Made by a program: the position numbers and the translations under genes. From contig OZ023262.1 of assembly GCA_964006375.1 (NCBI GenBank), positions 88,051,654-88,115,653 on the forward strand: 64,000 nt of DNA. The letters are read 5' to 3'. The notes under the pieces are model-generated. The model worked only from the letters and a program-made list of their open reading frames with translations. It was not told where the DNA came from and searched no databases. Each line of letters starts with the position of its first letter. The first letter of the stretch is position 1. This stretch comes from Tillus elongatus (Eukaryota; Arthropoda; Insecta; Coleoptera; Cleridae). Shown here in pieces: positions 25,141 to 38,139 of the stretch.

Positions 25141-26600
25141 TTAGTGTTTTTTATATTATGTACCTTTTACCTATCTCAAGCCGTCAAAGGGATAAAAATT
25201 ATTATTTAGTAAATTTGGCAACCTGCATCGATTAATGAAAAAAAATCGTCTTTACGTAACCAACAAATGCGGAGTTCCGAGTTTTTGGTTGCTGTTTGAT
25301 AATAAGTAGCTATATCAGGATGTATCATGAATCGCCAATTATTGCATAGAGGATGTCTAAAAAAAAAACGGGCCTGTTAGTAGAACATAGAAGGGCAGGT
25401 AATGAGAGATTTTTAAATGGAACATGCTGTGTATTATAATGCGGAATAGCAGCATCAATTATTTTTCTAGATAAAAGTACCATAATTATATGGTACTTTT
25501 AGATAGAAAACCAATTGATGCTAGATAGAAAACCAATTGATGAATTGATGCTGTAGAACATTACTTCCACCTATTCTCAGCGGTTTTAACCTATAAGCAA
25601 AAAACAAAATATTGTAAGTAAAATTTCTAAAATCATCGGAATAATACAATTTTTTAGTTCCTCAACAACCTGTCATTTAATCAACAACTTAGCAAAGTTG
25701 GCGTCACGTGCTTCGTGTCTTATTTCTCACTTAGTGTTGGAAGGCTGGCTACCACAGCCGCATTACTTTATAGGTTTATTTTCTCTGCAACTAGAATGCT
25801 GTACGGACGAGCTCTAATTAGAGCGAAACCGATCTACGGTTTTAATTGTGGTGAGAATGCATCTAGCCTTACATACTTTTTCCTTATATTAGGGTAGAAT
25901 GGGCCAGGGCTGACAATTTATCAAATTGTTAGTTGGTTGTATACAGTCTCTAATATTTAACCCTTGTGTTATTTGAAGCTGCCGTGACAACATACTACTT
26001 GGTTCCGCAACGAGGTGGCGGCACGTGCGTTGTGTCTTATATCTCACTTAGTGTAACATAATGCTTAATGTAAAGCCATATAACAAGCTTCTGGGTCTCG
26101 TCTTTTTGGATGCTAGTAAGAAAGAAGTAACTACGTGCGCTACAATCATGTACGATTTTCTTCGATAGTAAGTTTTATAGCATTTCGTAAGTATCGTAAT
26201 GAATCATGATCAAACCTAACGCCTTCACTAATTTATAATCGAAATTATCGTGTCACATAATGTTCATGCTTAACAGAGGACTGTAAATGTGGTTCCGCAA
26301 TAGTAGTTATATGTAATAATCTATTCCCTAACAATTGCACCTTTTGTCGTCTTCTCCGCCCACGTAGCTCCTAGCATTTGTTCCCATTGTAGAATTTATT
26401 GAACTCCATTGAACAACAAGAAACAAAGGCTGTGTCTAAGCAGGGGGATATTTGGTGAATAAAGTGTTCTTTGTTTCAGGGGACACAATGGGCTGCTACC
26501 GTTCAGTTACATCATGACCGAACATACCACAAATAATGACGCCGAATAATGCGCAGCGATAATGTAATGGAGGTAAGAAAATTACAATGTTCTTACTTGA
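25140..26600. other. No gene recognised; short direct repeats
   Basis: GTGTCTTATWTCTCACTTAG occurs at about 25,717 and 26,031 (317 bp apart). ATAGAAAACCAATTGATG is duplicated at about 25,504-25,543. The right half of the 2.4-kb-spaced inverted repeat is at 25,984-26,009. No gene is recognised. Confidence 0.5.
25984..26009 (-). repeat. Inverted repeat, right (partner 23,597-23,622)
   Basis: GTGACAACATACTACTTGGT then TCCGCA is the reverse of the 23.6-kb copy with one mismatch. Confidence 0.7.
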
Positions 26601-26769
26601 TTTGCAATAATGTTCTTTGTTCCTTATTTTAATTTCATTTATCATGAACATGTTTGTGAAGGATTATGTTACTTTGTTATTAGCACTAGCGCCTTTAAAC
26701 TCTTAAGTGGTATAGTAATTTATAATAATATACACGATATGACAGGGTATAAGTTGAGCATACGGAAAA

Positions 26770-29085
26770 CTTTCCAGTCTGGACGTCTAAATTTGTAACA
26801 CTATACGGGACGCCGGGTCTTAGAGACCCCTGGCAATTTTTTTTAGATTGAAATTTTTGCTTATATGACATATCAATATGAAAGAAATTTCCTTTATAAA
26901 TAACACTAATACATAAAAAACTTAAATTATAAATAAGAAGTACATAAATTATAATATGAAAAAAAGAACGCAAAAAACATCATAATTTTAAAATGTGAGT
27001 ACTAAAAAATACAAAAACGAGACTTATTTTTTGGATATAAACGTGTTGAGATATTAACAAAAATGATTATTTATTTATTTTTGGCAATATTTGAGCATGT
27101 TGGACACCGAGCTTGAAGATGACTGAGGCAAATAAATTTATGACATTTTTGACAATAATATTTTGTTTTTGAGTCTTTTTGACGAAATAAACGTTTTCTT
27201 GTTCCTGGTTGAATTTCAAGATTTTCTCTAGTTAATAATGTACCTGCAGCTTCCTGTCTTCGCTGCCTCACCGATGGTGGTACATTCATTTTGGAAGAAC
27301 GTCGCACTAGTTGGTCTTGGGTAAGAGACAACGCAAGATCTCTTAGGAACGACCTTCTAACAACATCATATATTTTGTTGTTGGGAGCGTAGATGATTTG
27401 GGAGTTAACACCCCCCATATTCATCATGGAATAAAATATTACCATGGGCCGCCTCTTTTTGTTTCTGGTTACATTGTAACCAGATTATCAATTCCGCCTT
27501 TTGTATGGTTGTAATAAGTGATTATTTCGGGTTTGTATTTGCCGCGGGTTCATTTCATCGTCATGGTGATAGATATAAGAATAACATTTCGATACTTTTT
27601 GGGCACATAAGAAACGATGATATTATTTTCTTGGAATCAAAATATTGAGGAATATTCAGGTCGAGCCTCGTGTTGGTAAATTCAATTGGCAACTCCCGTT
27701 TATTATTCTTTATAGTGCCAACATATGTAATTTTGTGTTCTTCAAACAACGTGTTTAACAGATTTAGACCTGTAAACCAATTAACGCATGTTAAATTTCT
27801 GTTCGTTCCCGATATTGGCATAAACTTCTAGATTTGCAGCATATGATATAGCAGAGTCAACCAAAAATTTTCTGTCCATACTTATTAGGCTTGCTAGGAA
27901 TATATTGTTTAAATGAGCATCATCCTCTGAACGCTTCCAGCTTTTCATCAATTGTGGTATTATCTCCTAGTGTATATGCTTTCTTACAATTTTCAACCAA
28001 ACTGTCAAACATATTTCGGATTGCCGCTAACTTGTCAAACTGTCATCTTACTTCTCTTGTTTCCAAATTGTCGAATCGCAAACATCAAAGCAAAAAAAGA
28101 AATCTGTTTTGAGACATCACCAACCAAAATCGCTCAATTCCTACTCCGTTTCTGTCCCATAAGTCTTTAGTATTAAGTCGTGCATTTCTCAGGGTTCCTG
28201 CTAGATATAACAAAACAAAAAGGGGTTTTATTTCGGATATGTCTCTAGGGTTACCTCTTCTTTCCCTGATATAATTTTGAGTCACCTCAGGTATATACAA
28301 ATTTGTATTTTAAACAATAATTTACAACATTTCATTTTTAAAGTAGAGATACCAACATTCCAGAGCTGTTTTAGAATTTTTGTCGTAATTTTTGACACCA
28401 GGTAAGCGAAGAATAATATTTTCTTTCCTTGTTCGAACGACCTTATTGGAACACTGTTTTTTCCATCGACTGGTTTCATCTTAACCTACCAAAGCTGGCA
28501 CTTTTGGATTTATATTTGGAGGAACTACAATATCTTCATCATCACAGTCTTGCTCCGATTCACTGTCAGAACCTCTAGCTTCTGGACATCTTCTTCAGAG
28601 GCCAGTTCTGCTTCTTCATCATCAGGTTCTTCGTCTGTTTGCCCTTCCGCCCACAAACGACGAGGTCTTTCTTGTTCTTCCTCGTAACTCATAATCTACA
28701 TATAACAAAAGTAAAATAATAGATTTTTTATGGAATAATTGGAAAAATATATTTTATACTCTAATGAGTTTGGTATAATATATATTTTCAGACTTTACGT
28801 TTATTAAAAGATTAAAACATTGTAATAAAAAACTAAAAATTACCTAAAAATTTAAATCAACTCTGAAAGAAAATTGTAACATAAACCGTGGCGCCGGGTC
28901 TCATAGAGCTTTCGCGTAACAAAAACCAAATCACATGAACTGCAGTTTCACCACGTGCTGCAAATATACTAAAGCCCGAGTCGAGAAGGTATTTGGAACT
29001 ATAGTGCGTCAATCGGAAATGACTCGATTAGCGGAACAATTTCCGAATAGATGGGTATAACACACCCGGCGCCCCGACTGGAAGG
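26770..29085 (-). mobile_element. Dead piggyBac-like element
   Basis: The coding remnant is bounded by inverted tips: ACTTTCCAGTCTGGACGTC at left and, in reverse, CCTTCCAGTCGGGGCGCC at right. Subterminal ACGCCGGGTCTTAGAGACCC (left) and GGCGCCGGGTCTCATAGAGC (right) are also present. TTAA target duplications could not be assigned with confidence. Confidence 0.7.
27071..28691 (-). pseudogene. piggyBac-like transposase, multiply broken
   Basis: Read 3' to 5', the N-terminus near 28,691 is acidic (MSYEEEQERPRRLWAEGQTD). Fragments follow in order: RSFEQGKKILFF; IRERRGNPRDISEIKPLFVL; NLTCVNWFTGLNLLNTLFEE; TKGGIDNLVTM; and NMGGVNSQIIYAPNN, ending with a cysteine-rich domain (KYYCQKCHKFICLSHLQARC). 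These match the piggyBac layout, including the C-terminal zinc-binding region. In the usual TCDNWFT motif the catalytic Asp is replaced by Val (TCVNWFT). The Asp of GGID is kept. Several frameshifts separate the pieces, so the copy is inactive. Confidence 0.85.
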
Positions 29086-29095
29086 TTGAAAAAAA

Positions 29096-30350
<1,255 letters not shown>

Positions 30351-30499
30351 TTCAAAAGTCGGGATCTTATTAGTGAATTTTTTTTAGAAAATTCACTAAA
30401 ATGCAGGATTTTTTATAAAAGTCCCAAAGCGTGTAGTGGTGCACTATAAAATTAATGCTCCATATAAGAGTTTATCCATGTATGTATGGCTTAGTTTTT

Positions 30500-30768
30500 T
30501 ATTATTATTTTATTTCAACAACACACCACAGGGCTTACAGCCTAAATACTATCATACCGTGGGTGTCGTCAAGGAGGAAAGAGGCAACTTGTTAATTCTT
30601 GACTTGAAGGTTTGGAGGTTCTGAGGAGAAGGAGAAACATGCGCCGGCAAGGAGTTCCACAACTTGGAAGTCCTCGGGACAAAAGAGCGGGCATAACAAG
30701 ATGTTCTATGTCTGGTGACCTGGACAATAAAAGGGTCCATTCGCTCTCTTCCCCTGGTGGATCTGTAT
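30500..30768 (-). pseudogene. LINE (same family as 486-1335), 3' end only
   Basis: On the minus strand it encodes PFIVQVTRHRTSCYARSFVP and RTSKLWNSLPAHVSPSPQ, matching the C-terminus of the first copy, then the 3' UTR and a (TAA)n-like tail (read forward as TTTTTATTATTATTTTATTT). It ends abruptly at 30,768, where PLE1 sequence begins. Confidence 0.85.
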
Positions 30769-30866
30769 AGAGAAGATACACAAACATACCAACAAATCTA
30801 GTAAGGGAGATAATATCTAAAAAGTGATGGGAAATCAAGGAGTTTACTTACATTCCCAAAAATTAG

Positions 30867-31393
30867 TTTCTAGAAGCATTAGATTTAACATTAAACACCA
30901 ATTATTTCCAATACCAGGACGATTTTTATATGCAAATAGAGGGAGTAGCATTGGGCTCCCCAATATCAAGTGTAATAGCACAGATTGTGATGGAATACCT
31001 CGAGGAAACAGTTATTGAAAACCTTGACTTTGAACTGCCATTTTTTCAGAGATATGTAGATGACTGCTTTGCGATAGTACACAAAGACAGGACCGACGAC
31101 CTTTTGAACAATTTCAATAAATTCCACAAAACACTACAATTCACAATAGAACCAGGAAGTGAAAATAAGCTCAATTTTCTAGACCTGACACTGATTAGAA
31201 GCACAGACAGACAAAACATTCATACAATGTGGTACACAATACCCACAGCAACTGGTAGATATTTAAATTTTGATTCAGCTCACCCCAACACACACACAAA
31301 AAATGTTGCTACAGCCATCTTTGACAGGGCCCTGAGACTCACCACCCCTCAATATAGAGAATACACCGTTACAAAAGCAAGAAAAGTTTATTA
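30867..31393 (+). pseudogene. PLE1 reverse transcriptase fragment
   Basis: An in-frame stretch from about 30,867 (LEALDLTLNTNYFQYQDDFY) leads to an open frame from Met at 30,930. It has EGVALGSPISSVIAQIVMEY (palm motif B) and FFQRYVDDCFAI with the catalytic YVDD (motif C), then NKLNFLDLTLI, all characteristic of Penelope-type reverse transcriptases. Fingers and motif A are missing. The frame closes at 31,392, after which the connector to the nuclease is broken by stops. Confidence 0.9.
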
Positions 31394-31663
31394 ACAGACA
31401 ACAACTACCTGACAAAACTCATAAACAAGACACTAAAAAAGACGAACACACACCCTCTATAATACAGCATACAAAGCCAGAGACAATAATGAACACACAC
31501 ATGACACCAAATATGTTGCCATTCCATACATACCGGGGTTATCAGAGACAATAAAACGCACACTCAGGGAACACAACATAGAAACAGCATACAAAAAACA
31601 TAAACCATACAAAACGTTTTTTCACAAAATTAAAAAGCAAAACTGAGAAACTGAAAACCACAC

Positions 31664-31968
31664 ACACTGTATATCAAATACCCTGCAAAAACATGTGATG
31701 GTGTATATATATATATATATATAGGCCAAACACAACAGTATATCAAAAAAAGAATGGAAGCACACAAGTACACAACGAATGCAAGTACCGCACTGAACAA
31801 ACACGGGACATAATTTGATTATGACAAAACCAGAATCTTGGACATTGAAAAAGACACCCACAATAGAACAATAAAAGAAATGATTATGATTAACAAAACA
31901 CCTGCATCAATAAACGACAGAACAGAAATAAACACACTTTCCAAAATCTACCTTCCAATCATTAAATA
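31664..31968 (+). pseudogene. PLE1 GIY-YIG endonuclease remnant
   Basis: VYQIPCKN (31,667-31,692) is the start of the GIY-YIG domain. One base out of phase, codons 31,694-31,732 read CDGVYIYIYIGQT where the family reads C-D-x-V-Y-I-G-Q-T. Then IKKRMEAHK (Arg-helix) and RILDIEKDTHNRTIKEMIMI with the glutamate-bearing helix follow, ending LSKIYLPIIK. The frameshift and a stop at 31,812 region make it inactive. Confidence 0.85.
31704..31723. repeat. Short (TA)n expansion inside the GIY-YIG motif
   Basis: GTATATATAGG, the natural coding of V-Y-I-G, has grown by 12 bp to give V-Y-I-Y-I-Y-I-G in frame. Confidence 0.85.
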
Positions 31969-32234
31969 ATGCCCATAAATTCATATAATGTTGGTCAATG
32001 TACGCAAACACAGACGATTAAAAAAACTATAGACAGGCAGATCTGATTAGTTAACCATTTTCAACTTTGACCGCAACACACAGATGACGCTATTACACAA
32101 TCATAAACAACCACGGACAACTAGCAGACACTAACACACATACAGAGTTTCCCGTAATTTCTCAACGCCCACAAACCAAAGCATAAAACGACACAGACAG
32201 TCGATCAGAGACATATTTCAACTTTGACGGCAAC

Positions 32235-32243
32235 ACACAGATG
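32235..32243. repeat. Target-site duplication, left (ACACAGATG)
   Basis: ACACAGATG at 32,235-32,243 is repeated at 33,388-33,396. It brackets the nested LINE exactly. Confidence 0.8.
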
Positions 32244-33387
32244 GGATCTGCCCCCCCTACACTTAGTTATTATGGGAGAGGCCAGGATAGGACTATACAG
32301 ACTAGCCTGCAATGGTAGACTGAATATTAACACAGGCTTCAGGGGCCACTGCAAAATTCAGGAGATCGTGAAGGAGCCCATGCTTGAAATGAGGTTGACT
32401 TCGCGAGCCCGCGAATGTGCAGGGAAAACAACTTCACAGTGGAAATCCCTGATCGCGGGGCATGGCGGGAGGAGACGACGGGCATTCCACGGGACGCGCT
32501 CGTCTGGTTCACGGACCGATCCGGCGGGGAGCGTCGAACGGGGGCAGGTGTTTACTCGGAAGGACCGAGGGTAAGTCATAGTATTTCCCTCGGAGCCCGG
32601 GCAACGGTGTTTCAGGCCGAGATGTACGCCATCCTGCACTGTGTGCGGGAGAACAAGAGGAGGGGCTACACCAACAAGCGGATCCTCATAGCCACAGACA
32701 GCCAGGCAGCCCTTAAGGCACTAAGTAGCCCACGGGTAAATTCCTAGCTGGTGAGTAAGTGGCAAAACGAGACGAGCGACCTCATCTGGGTGCCGGGTCA
32801 CTCGGGGGTCAAAGGCAATGAAGAAGCTGACAGTCTTGCGAAGAGAGGGTCAGCAGAACCATTTATGGGACCAGAACCGGCTCTGGGCATGTCAAAGAGC
32901 ACTGCCAGGGGAACCATTAAGTCCTGGGTCAGAAACCAACACAAGGTGTACTGGGAGGACTGTCCAGGGCTCAGACATGGGAAGTCCATAATTGACGGAC
33001 CCCGTTCAAACAGAGCTGTGGAGCTGCTAAATCTTAGCAGAGGACAGCTCAAAAACACAACAGGTCTTTTGACGGGAGACCTGCCCGTCAAGAAACACCT
33101 ACATAAAATGGGGACCTCGCATGCAGACTCTGCGGCGAGGGGGAGGAATCAGCCCAGCACATCTTGTGCGAGTGTAAAGCTCTGGACCGCAAAAGACAAC
33201 TGATCTACGGTCAGTATAGACCGGAGATAGAGCAATATTCACCCTACCAATCGCTGTGCAGACTAGTTTAAGGCACAGTGATTTTGGAATGGGTGGAGTA
33301 ATAACTAAGGGTATGCACAATCAACCAAAGGTTGCAGTGCTATCGGGGCGGCAAGACCGCGGACGAGCCCTGAGGAAACAAAAAAGT
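32244..33387 (+). pseudogene. RNase H-bearing LINE, 5'-truncated, nested in PLE1
   Basis: The fragment carries the end of the RT region and an RNase H domain: LVWFTDRSGG (first Asp; usual Gly replaced by Arg), VFQAEMYAILHCV (Glu), ILIATDSQAALKAL (second Asp), a stop, then LIWVPGHSGVKGNEEADSLA (H and last Asp). Then comes the C-terminal SWVRNQHKVYWEDCPGLRHG and RGQLKNTTGLLTGDLPVK. A 13-bp deletion between two GGGG runs near 33,112, relative to the copies at 55.9 and 57.2 kb, shifts the frame and destroys the C-terminal cysteine motif. RNase H downstream of RT points to I/R1/LOA-type LINEs. Confidence 0.9.
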
Positions 33388-33396
33388 ACACAGATG
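33388..33396. repeat. Target-site duplication, right (ACACAGATG)
   Basis: Second copy of the 9-bp duplication. PLE1 sequence resumes with ACGCTTGGAATC, matching its other tandem unit (ACGCTATTACACAATC). Confidence 0.8.
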
Positions 33397-33724
33397 ACGC
33401 TTGGAATCAATCACCGACAACTAAGAAACTCTAACACGCATGTCTGTTTCAAAAACAGATAATTATACAAAATGTCCTCTCGTAATTAAAGACTAAAAAA
33501 AATTACAATAAACTATAACAAAGAAGGTATATTTTCCGGCGATTACAATTGAGTGATGGTGTAACACACAGGTAAGACATAAATCTAAATAATTTATAAA
33601 AACATATATTGCAATTATTTAAAAGGAACTTACTCTCTAAAAAGAGCTTTTCAATGTTTACAGCTCTCAACCGTAAAAGTGAAATGTTCATAGATTAATA
33701 TAAAATGAAATAAAGAATTAAAAA

Positions 33725-33770
33725 AAAACCTGAAGAAGCCGCGCATGAGGCGGCGAAACGTCGTTGTTAA
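33725..33770 (+). ncRNA. Hammerhead-like motif in PLE1 3' region
   Basis: CTGAAGA (33,730-33,736) fits the core CUGANGA. It is followed by one base, a GCCGC/GCGGC stem with a 7-nt loop (33,738-33,754), GAAAC (33,755-33,759) and GTC. Outer arms AAAAAC and GTTGTT can pair with one mismatch. Hammerhead motifs are known from Penelope-like elements. Stem III would be just AC/GT with no loop, so cleavage may need a dimer. Confidence 0.5.
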
Positions 33771-33879
33771 ATCAAAAACACAAATGTTGTTTTAATTTTT
33801 GTCCAAAAATGAGGAAGTTTCCACGAACCTAAACCTAATTAATTATAACATAACTCTTCACGAAAAAAACGCACCACGA

Positions 33880-34831
<952 letters not shown>

Positions 34832-34917
<86 letters not shown>
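34832..34917. repeat. (TA)n array, left flank of mariner-like element 2
   Basis: About 43 TA units end exactly where GTGTGTCCCAAACTAGATGG begins. Confidence 0.97.
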
Positions 34918-34920
<3 letters not shown>

Positions 34921-37660
34921 TGTCCCAAACTAGATGGGAATGTATTGCTATATCCGTTATTATTAGAGATAGGGAGACGGTTAAATGAGCCATGTCTTGT
35001 AGAATTTCATGCTCGTTTCAAATAGGACTTGTATTTTTCCCTGCGTCTTTTCGTTTTTAAGTTATTTTGAAAAAAACAAAATTTGTCGACTTTTTTTCCC
35101 CTCAATATCTAAGTAAGCGTTGATCTGACATGTCTAAGACTTGCACATTACCAGGACACTTTTTGCAGAGTAATCTTTTTGTGCTATTATCAACTTTGGA
35201 TTGTCATTTGTTTTTGAGCTACAGGTATCAACGTTTGTTTTCATTATGGCAGCAATATTGGATTTTTTCTCATGTGATAGCCTGAAAAAAGAGCTTTCCA
35301 ATGATGTAAAACATGCTTGAGAAATCTTGTAATTGCACTGACATTTTTGAGAAAAGCCGTTTTGAGGATAGTAGGCTATGAAATTTAACACCAGAAAACA
35401 AATTACAAAAAAAGTGTTCAAAAAGCAGTAGACCATGGAGTCTAACAATAGACTTCTACTTTTAACATAATTTTCCGTCATGATTCACAATAAAAAAATA
35501 TTGTGATTTGATTTACAATATTTAATTAGGTAATAATGCTAGGTAATATTATGTGAAACTACAAAACAACACAATTATAAACGGAACTCAACAAATAATA
35601 TAATAGAAACTTAAAAATACACTAAATAGAAAATTGTTCAATATGGCAACCATTTTGTTCAATCCACTTTATACACCTTTTTAAAACATGATTGCAAACT
35701 CTGGTGAGGATGTTTTGATTAATATGATTTATAGCTTCCGTGATTCTGTTTCGTAGTTCATTGATATTTTGTGGTGGACGAATTTATACACATCATTCTT
35801 CAGAGTACCCCAGAAATAAAAATCCATGGGTGTTATATCAGGACTTCGAGCACACCAATGAACCTGCCCATTGTTACAAATGACACGATTATTAACATCT
35901 TGGTAAAAAAATTCTTTGACGATCCTAGCATTGTCAGCTGGACAACCATCTTGTTGGTACCAAATCTCGTCTAAATTATCATGAACTTTTCTAATTGTTG
36001 GTAATATGTCATATTTCAATAAACTAAGATACCTTTCCCCAGTTAAATTATTTTCAAAAAAGGACGGACCAACAATAATGTAACCTGAATTTTTTTTAAA
36101 TTAACTGTCTAATCTACAAATAAAAATAACAGTTTTTTACCTAATAAGCCGCACCAAACATTAATACCAAATCTGTCTTGCAACAGTCTTTCTTCCTTTA
36201 GATCAGGATTTTCATTTGCCCAGTAATGCCTATGGCGATTAGACACACCACAATTTGTAAATCTGGATTTACCAGTCCATATTATTTTCAAATGAAAATT
36301 TTCATCCTGCTGTCATTGTCCTTGATACCATCTGTTGAATTGAAGTCGCTTAGGGTATCCGTCAACATTTAAGCCTTGTATGATTGCAGGTTTGTATGGA
36401 TAGTAATGACTTTGTTTTAATACACGGTGTACCGTTCTTTTTGGAACGTCAGTTTGTTTACCATAAAACCGAACATATTGCGGAGGGTTTTTGTGTGAAA
36501 CCGGTAAGACAGTATAATTTTTTCTTCGTTTTTAGACATTGGTAGTTTCTTTGGGTGGAAGCTACCGTCGTTCAATAGATTGGTCACTATCCGGCGAAAT
36601 ATTTTGGCGTTTGGGTGTCGGATTTCTGGGTAGTTGTTTTGATATGATTTTGCAACTGCCTCAGTGTTTCGGTTAGAAGGAATATAACATTCCAACACGT
36701 CAAAATATTCTTTATTACTGAACATAATGTTAAATAATATTTAAAATAAACAGGAAACAAACTATTTAGTACAAAATTATAAGCAACGTGTTATATACAC
36801 TTCAAATTGTTCAGATAATTAAGAATGACAGAATTCTTTGTTGTCGCGATAGTGTTACCTTTCTTATGTTGTTGTTCAGTGGTCTTACGTTTAAAAATCA
36901 AACAATTTTTAAAGGCGTCTTTGTAAATCATTAATCTGCTTTTTGTTGAGTTCTGTTAGTAAATTTAGTTATTTACTAGGTTTACCTATTTAATCAAATT
37001 ATAACATTTTTTTTAGGATAATGTAGTAAGGTAAAATATAATTTGTAATAATCGGCCGATTCATTGGTGTGTTCAAAGTCCCTATTTTTATCGTGAATCA
37101 TTACTGAAAATTATGTTAAAAGTAGAAGTCGATTGTTAGAATCCGTGGCCTACTGCTTTTTAAACACTTTTTTTTGTCATTTGTTTTCTGGTATTGGATT
37201 TCATAGCCTACTATCCTCAAAACGATTTTTCTCAAAATTGTCATTGCAATTACAAGATTTATCAAGCATGTTGTACATCATTGGAAAGCTCTTTTCACAG
37301 GTTATCACATGAGTAAAAAATCTAATATGGCTGCCATAATAAAAACAAACGTTGATACCTGTAGCTCAAAAGCTAATGACAATCCAAAGTTTAGAATAGC
37401 ACAGAAAGATTACTCTGTAAAAAGTGTCCTAATAATGTGCAAGTCTTAGACATGTCAGATCAACGCCTACTTAGATACTGAAGAAAAAAAATCGACAAAT
37501 TTTGTTTTTTTCAAAATAACTCGAAAACGAAAGAAGGCAGGGAAAAATACAAGTCATACTTGAAACGGGCATGAAATTCTACAAAACATCGCATTTAACC
37601 GTCTCCCTATCTCTAATAATAACGGGGACAACAATACATTCCCATACAGATTAAGACACA

Positions 37661-37663
<3 letters not shown>
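34918..37663 (-). mobile_element. Mariner-like element 2 with about 0.6-kb terminal inverted repeats
   Basis: The left end GTGTGTCCCAAACTAGATGG then GAATG is matched in reverse by the right end CATTCCCATACAGATTAAGA then CACA. The arms 34,918 to about 35,500 and about 37,090-37,663 align over their length with scattered differences. Both sides abut (TA)n arrays, as expected for a TA-targeting Tc1/mariner-superfamily element. Confidence 0.85.
35729..36725 (-). pseudogene. Mariner-like transposase (DD41D-type spacing), broken
   Basis: Starting at the Met near 36,725, the N-terminal frame (102 codons) reads MFSNKEYFDVLECYIPSNRN with a helix-turn-helix region (VAKSYQNNYPEIRHPNAKIF). After a gap, IIWTGKSRF shows the first catalytic Asp changed to Gly, then RHYWANENPDLKEERLL and FGINVWCGLLGKKLL. 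The last frame has IWYQQDGCPADNARIV (second Asp intact) and RSPDITPMDFYFWGTLKNDV (third Asp intact) with 41 residues between them. DD41D spacing is reported for rosa-type mariners. Frameshifts and the lost Asp make it inactive. Confidence 0.85.

Positions 37664-37753
<90 letters not shown>
37664..37753. repeat. (TA)n array, right flank of mariner-like element 2
   Basis: About 45 TA units between the element and the inverted repeat that follows. Confidence 0.97.

Positions 37754-38030
<277 letters not shown>

Positions 38031-38115
<85 letters not shown>
38031..38115. repeat. (TA)n array
   Basis: About 42 TA units followed by TTATAAATTTTACCACAT, a third partial copy of the arm sequence. Confidence 0.97.
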
Positions 38116-38119
<4 letters not shown>

Positions 38120-38139
38120 AATTTTACCACATGATCTAT

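Noticed and set aside
32358..32639. Antisense frames across the RNase H LINE (also at 56,005 and 57,353)
   Set aside because: Shadow frames of the GC-richer LINE coding strand.
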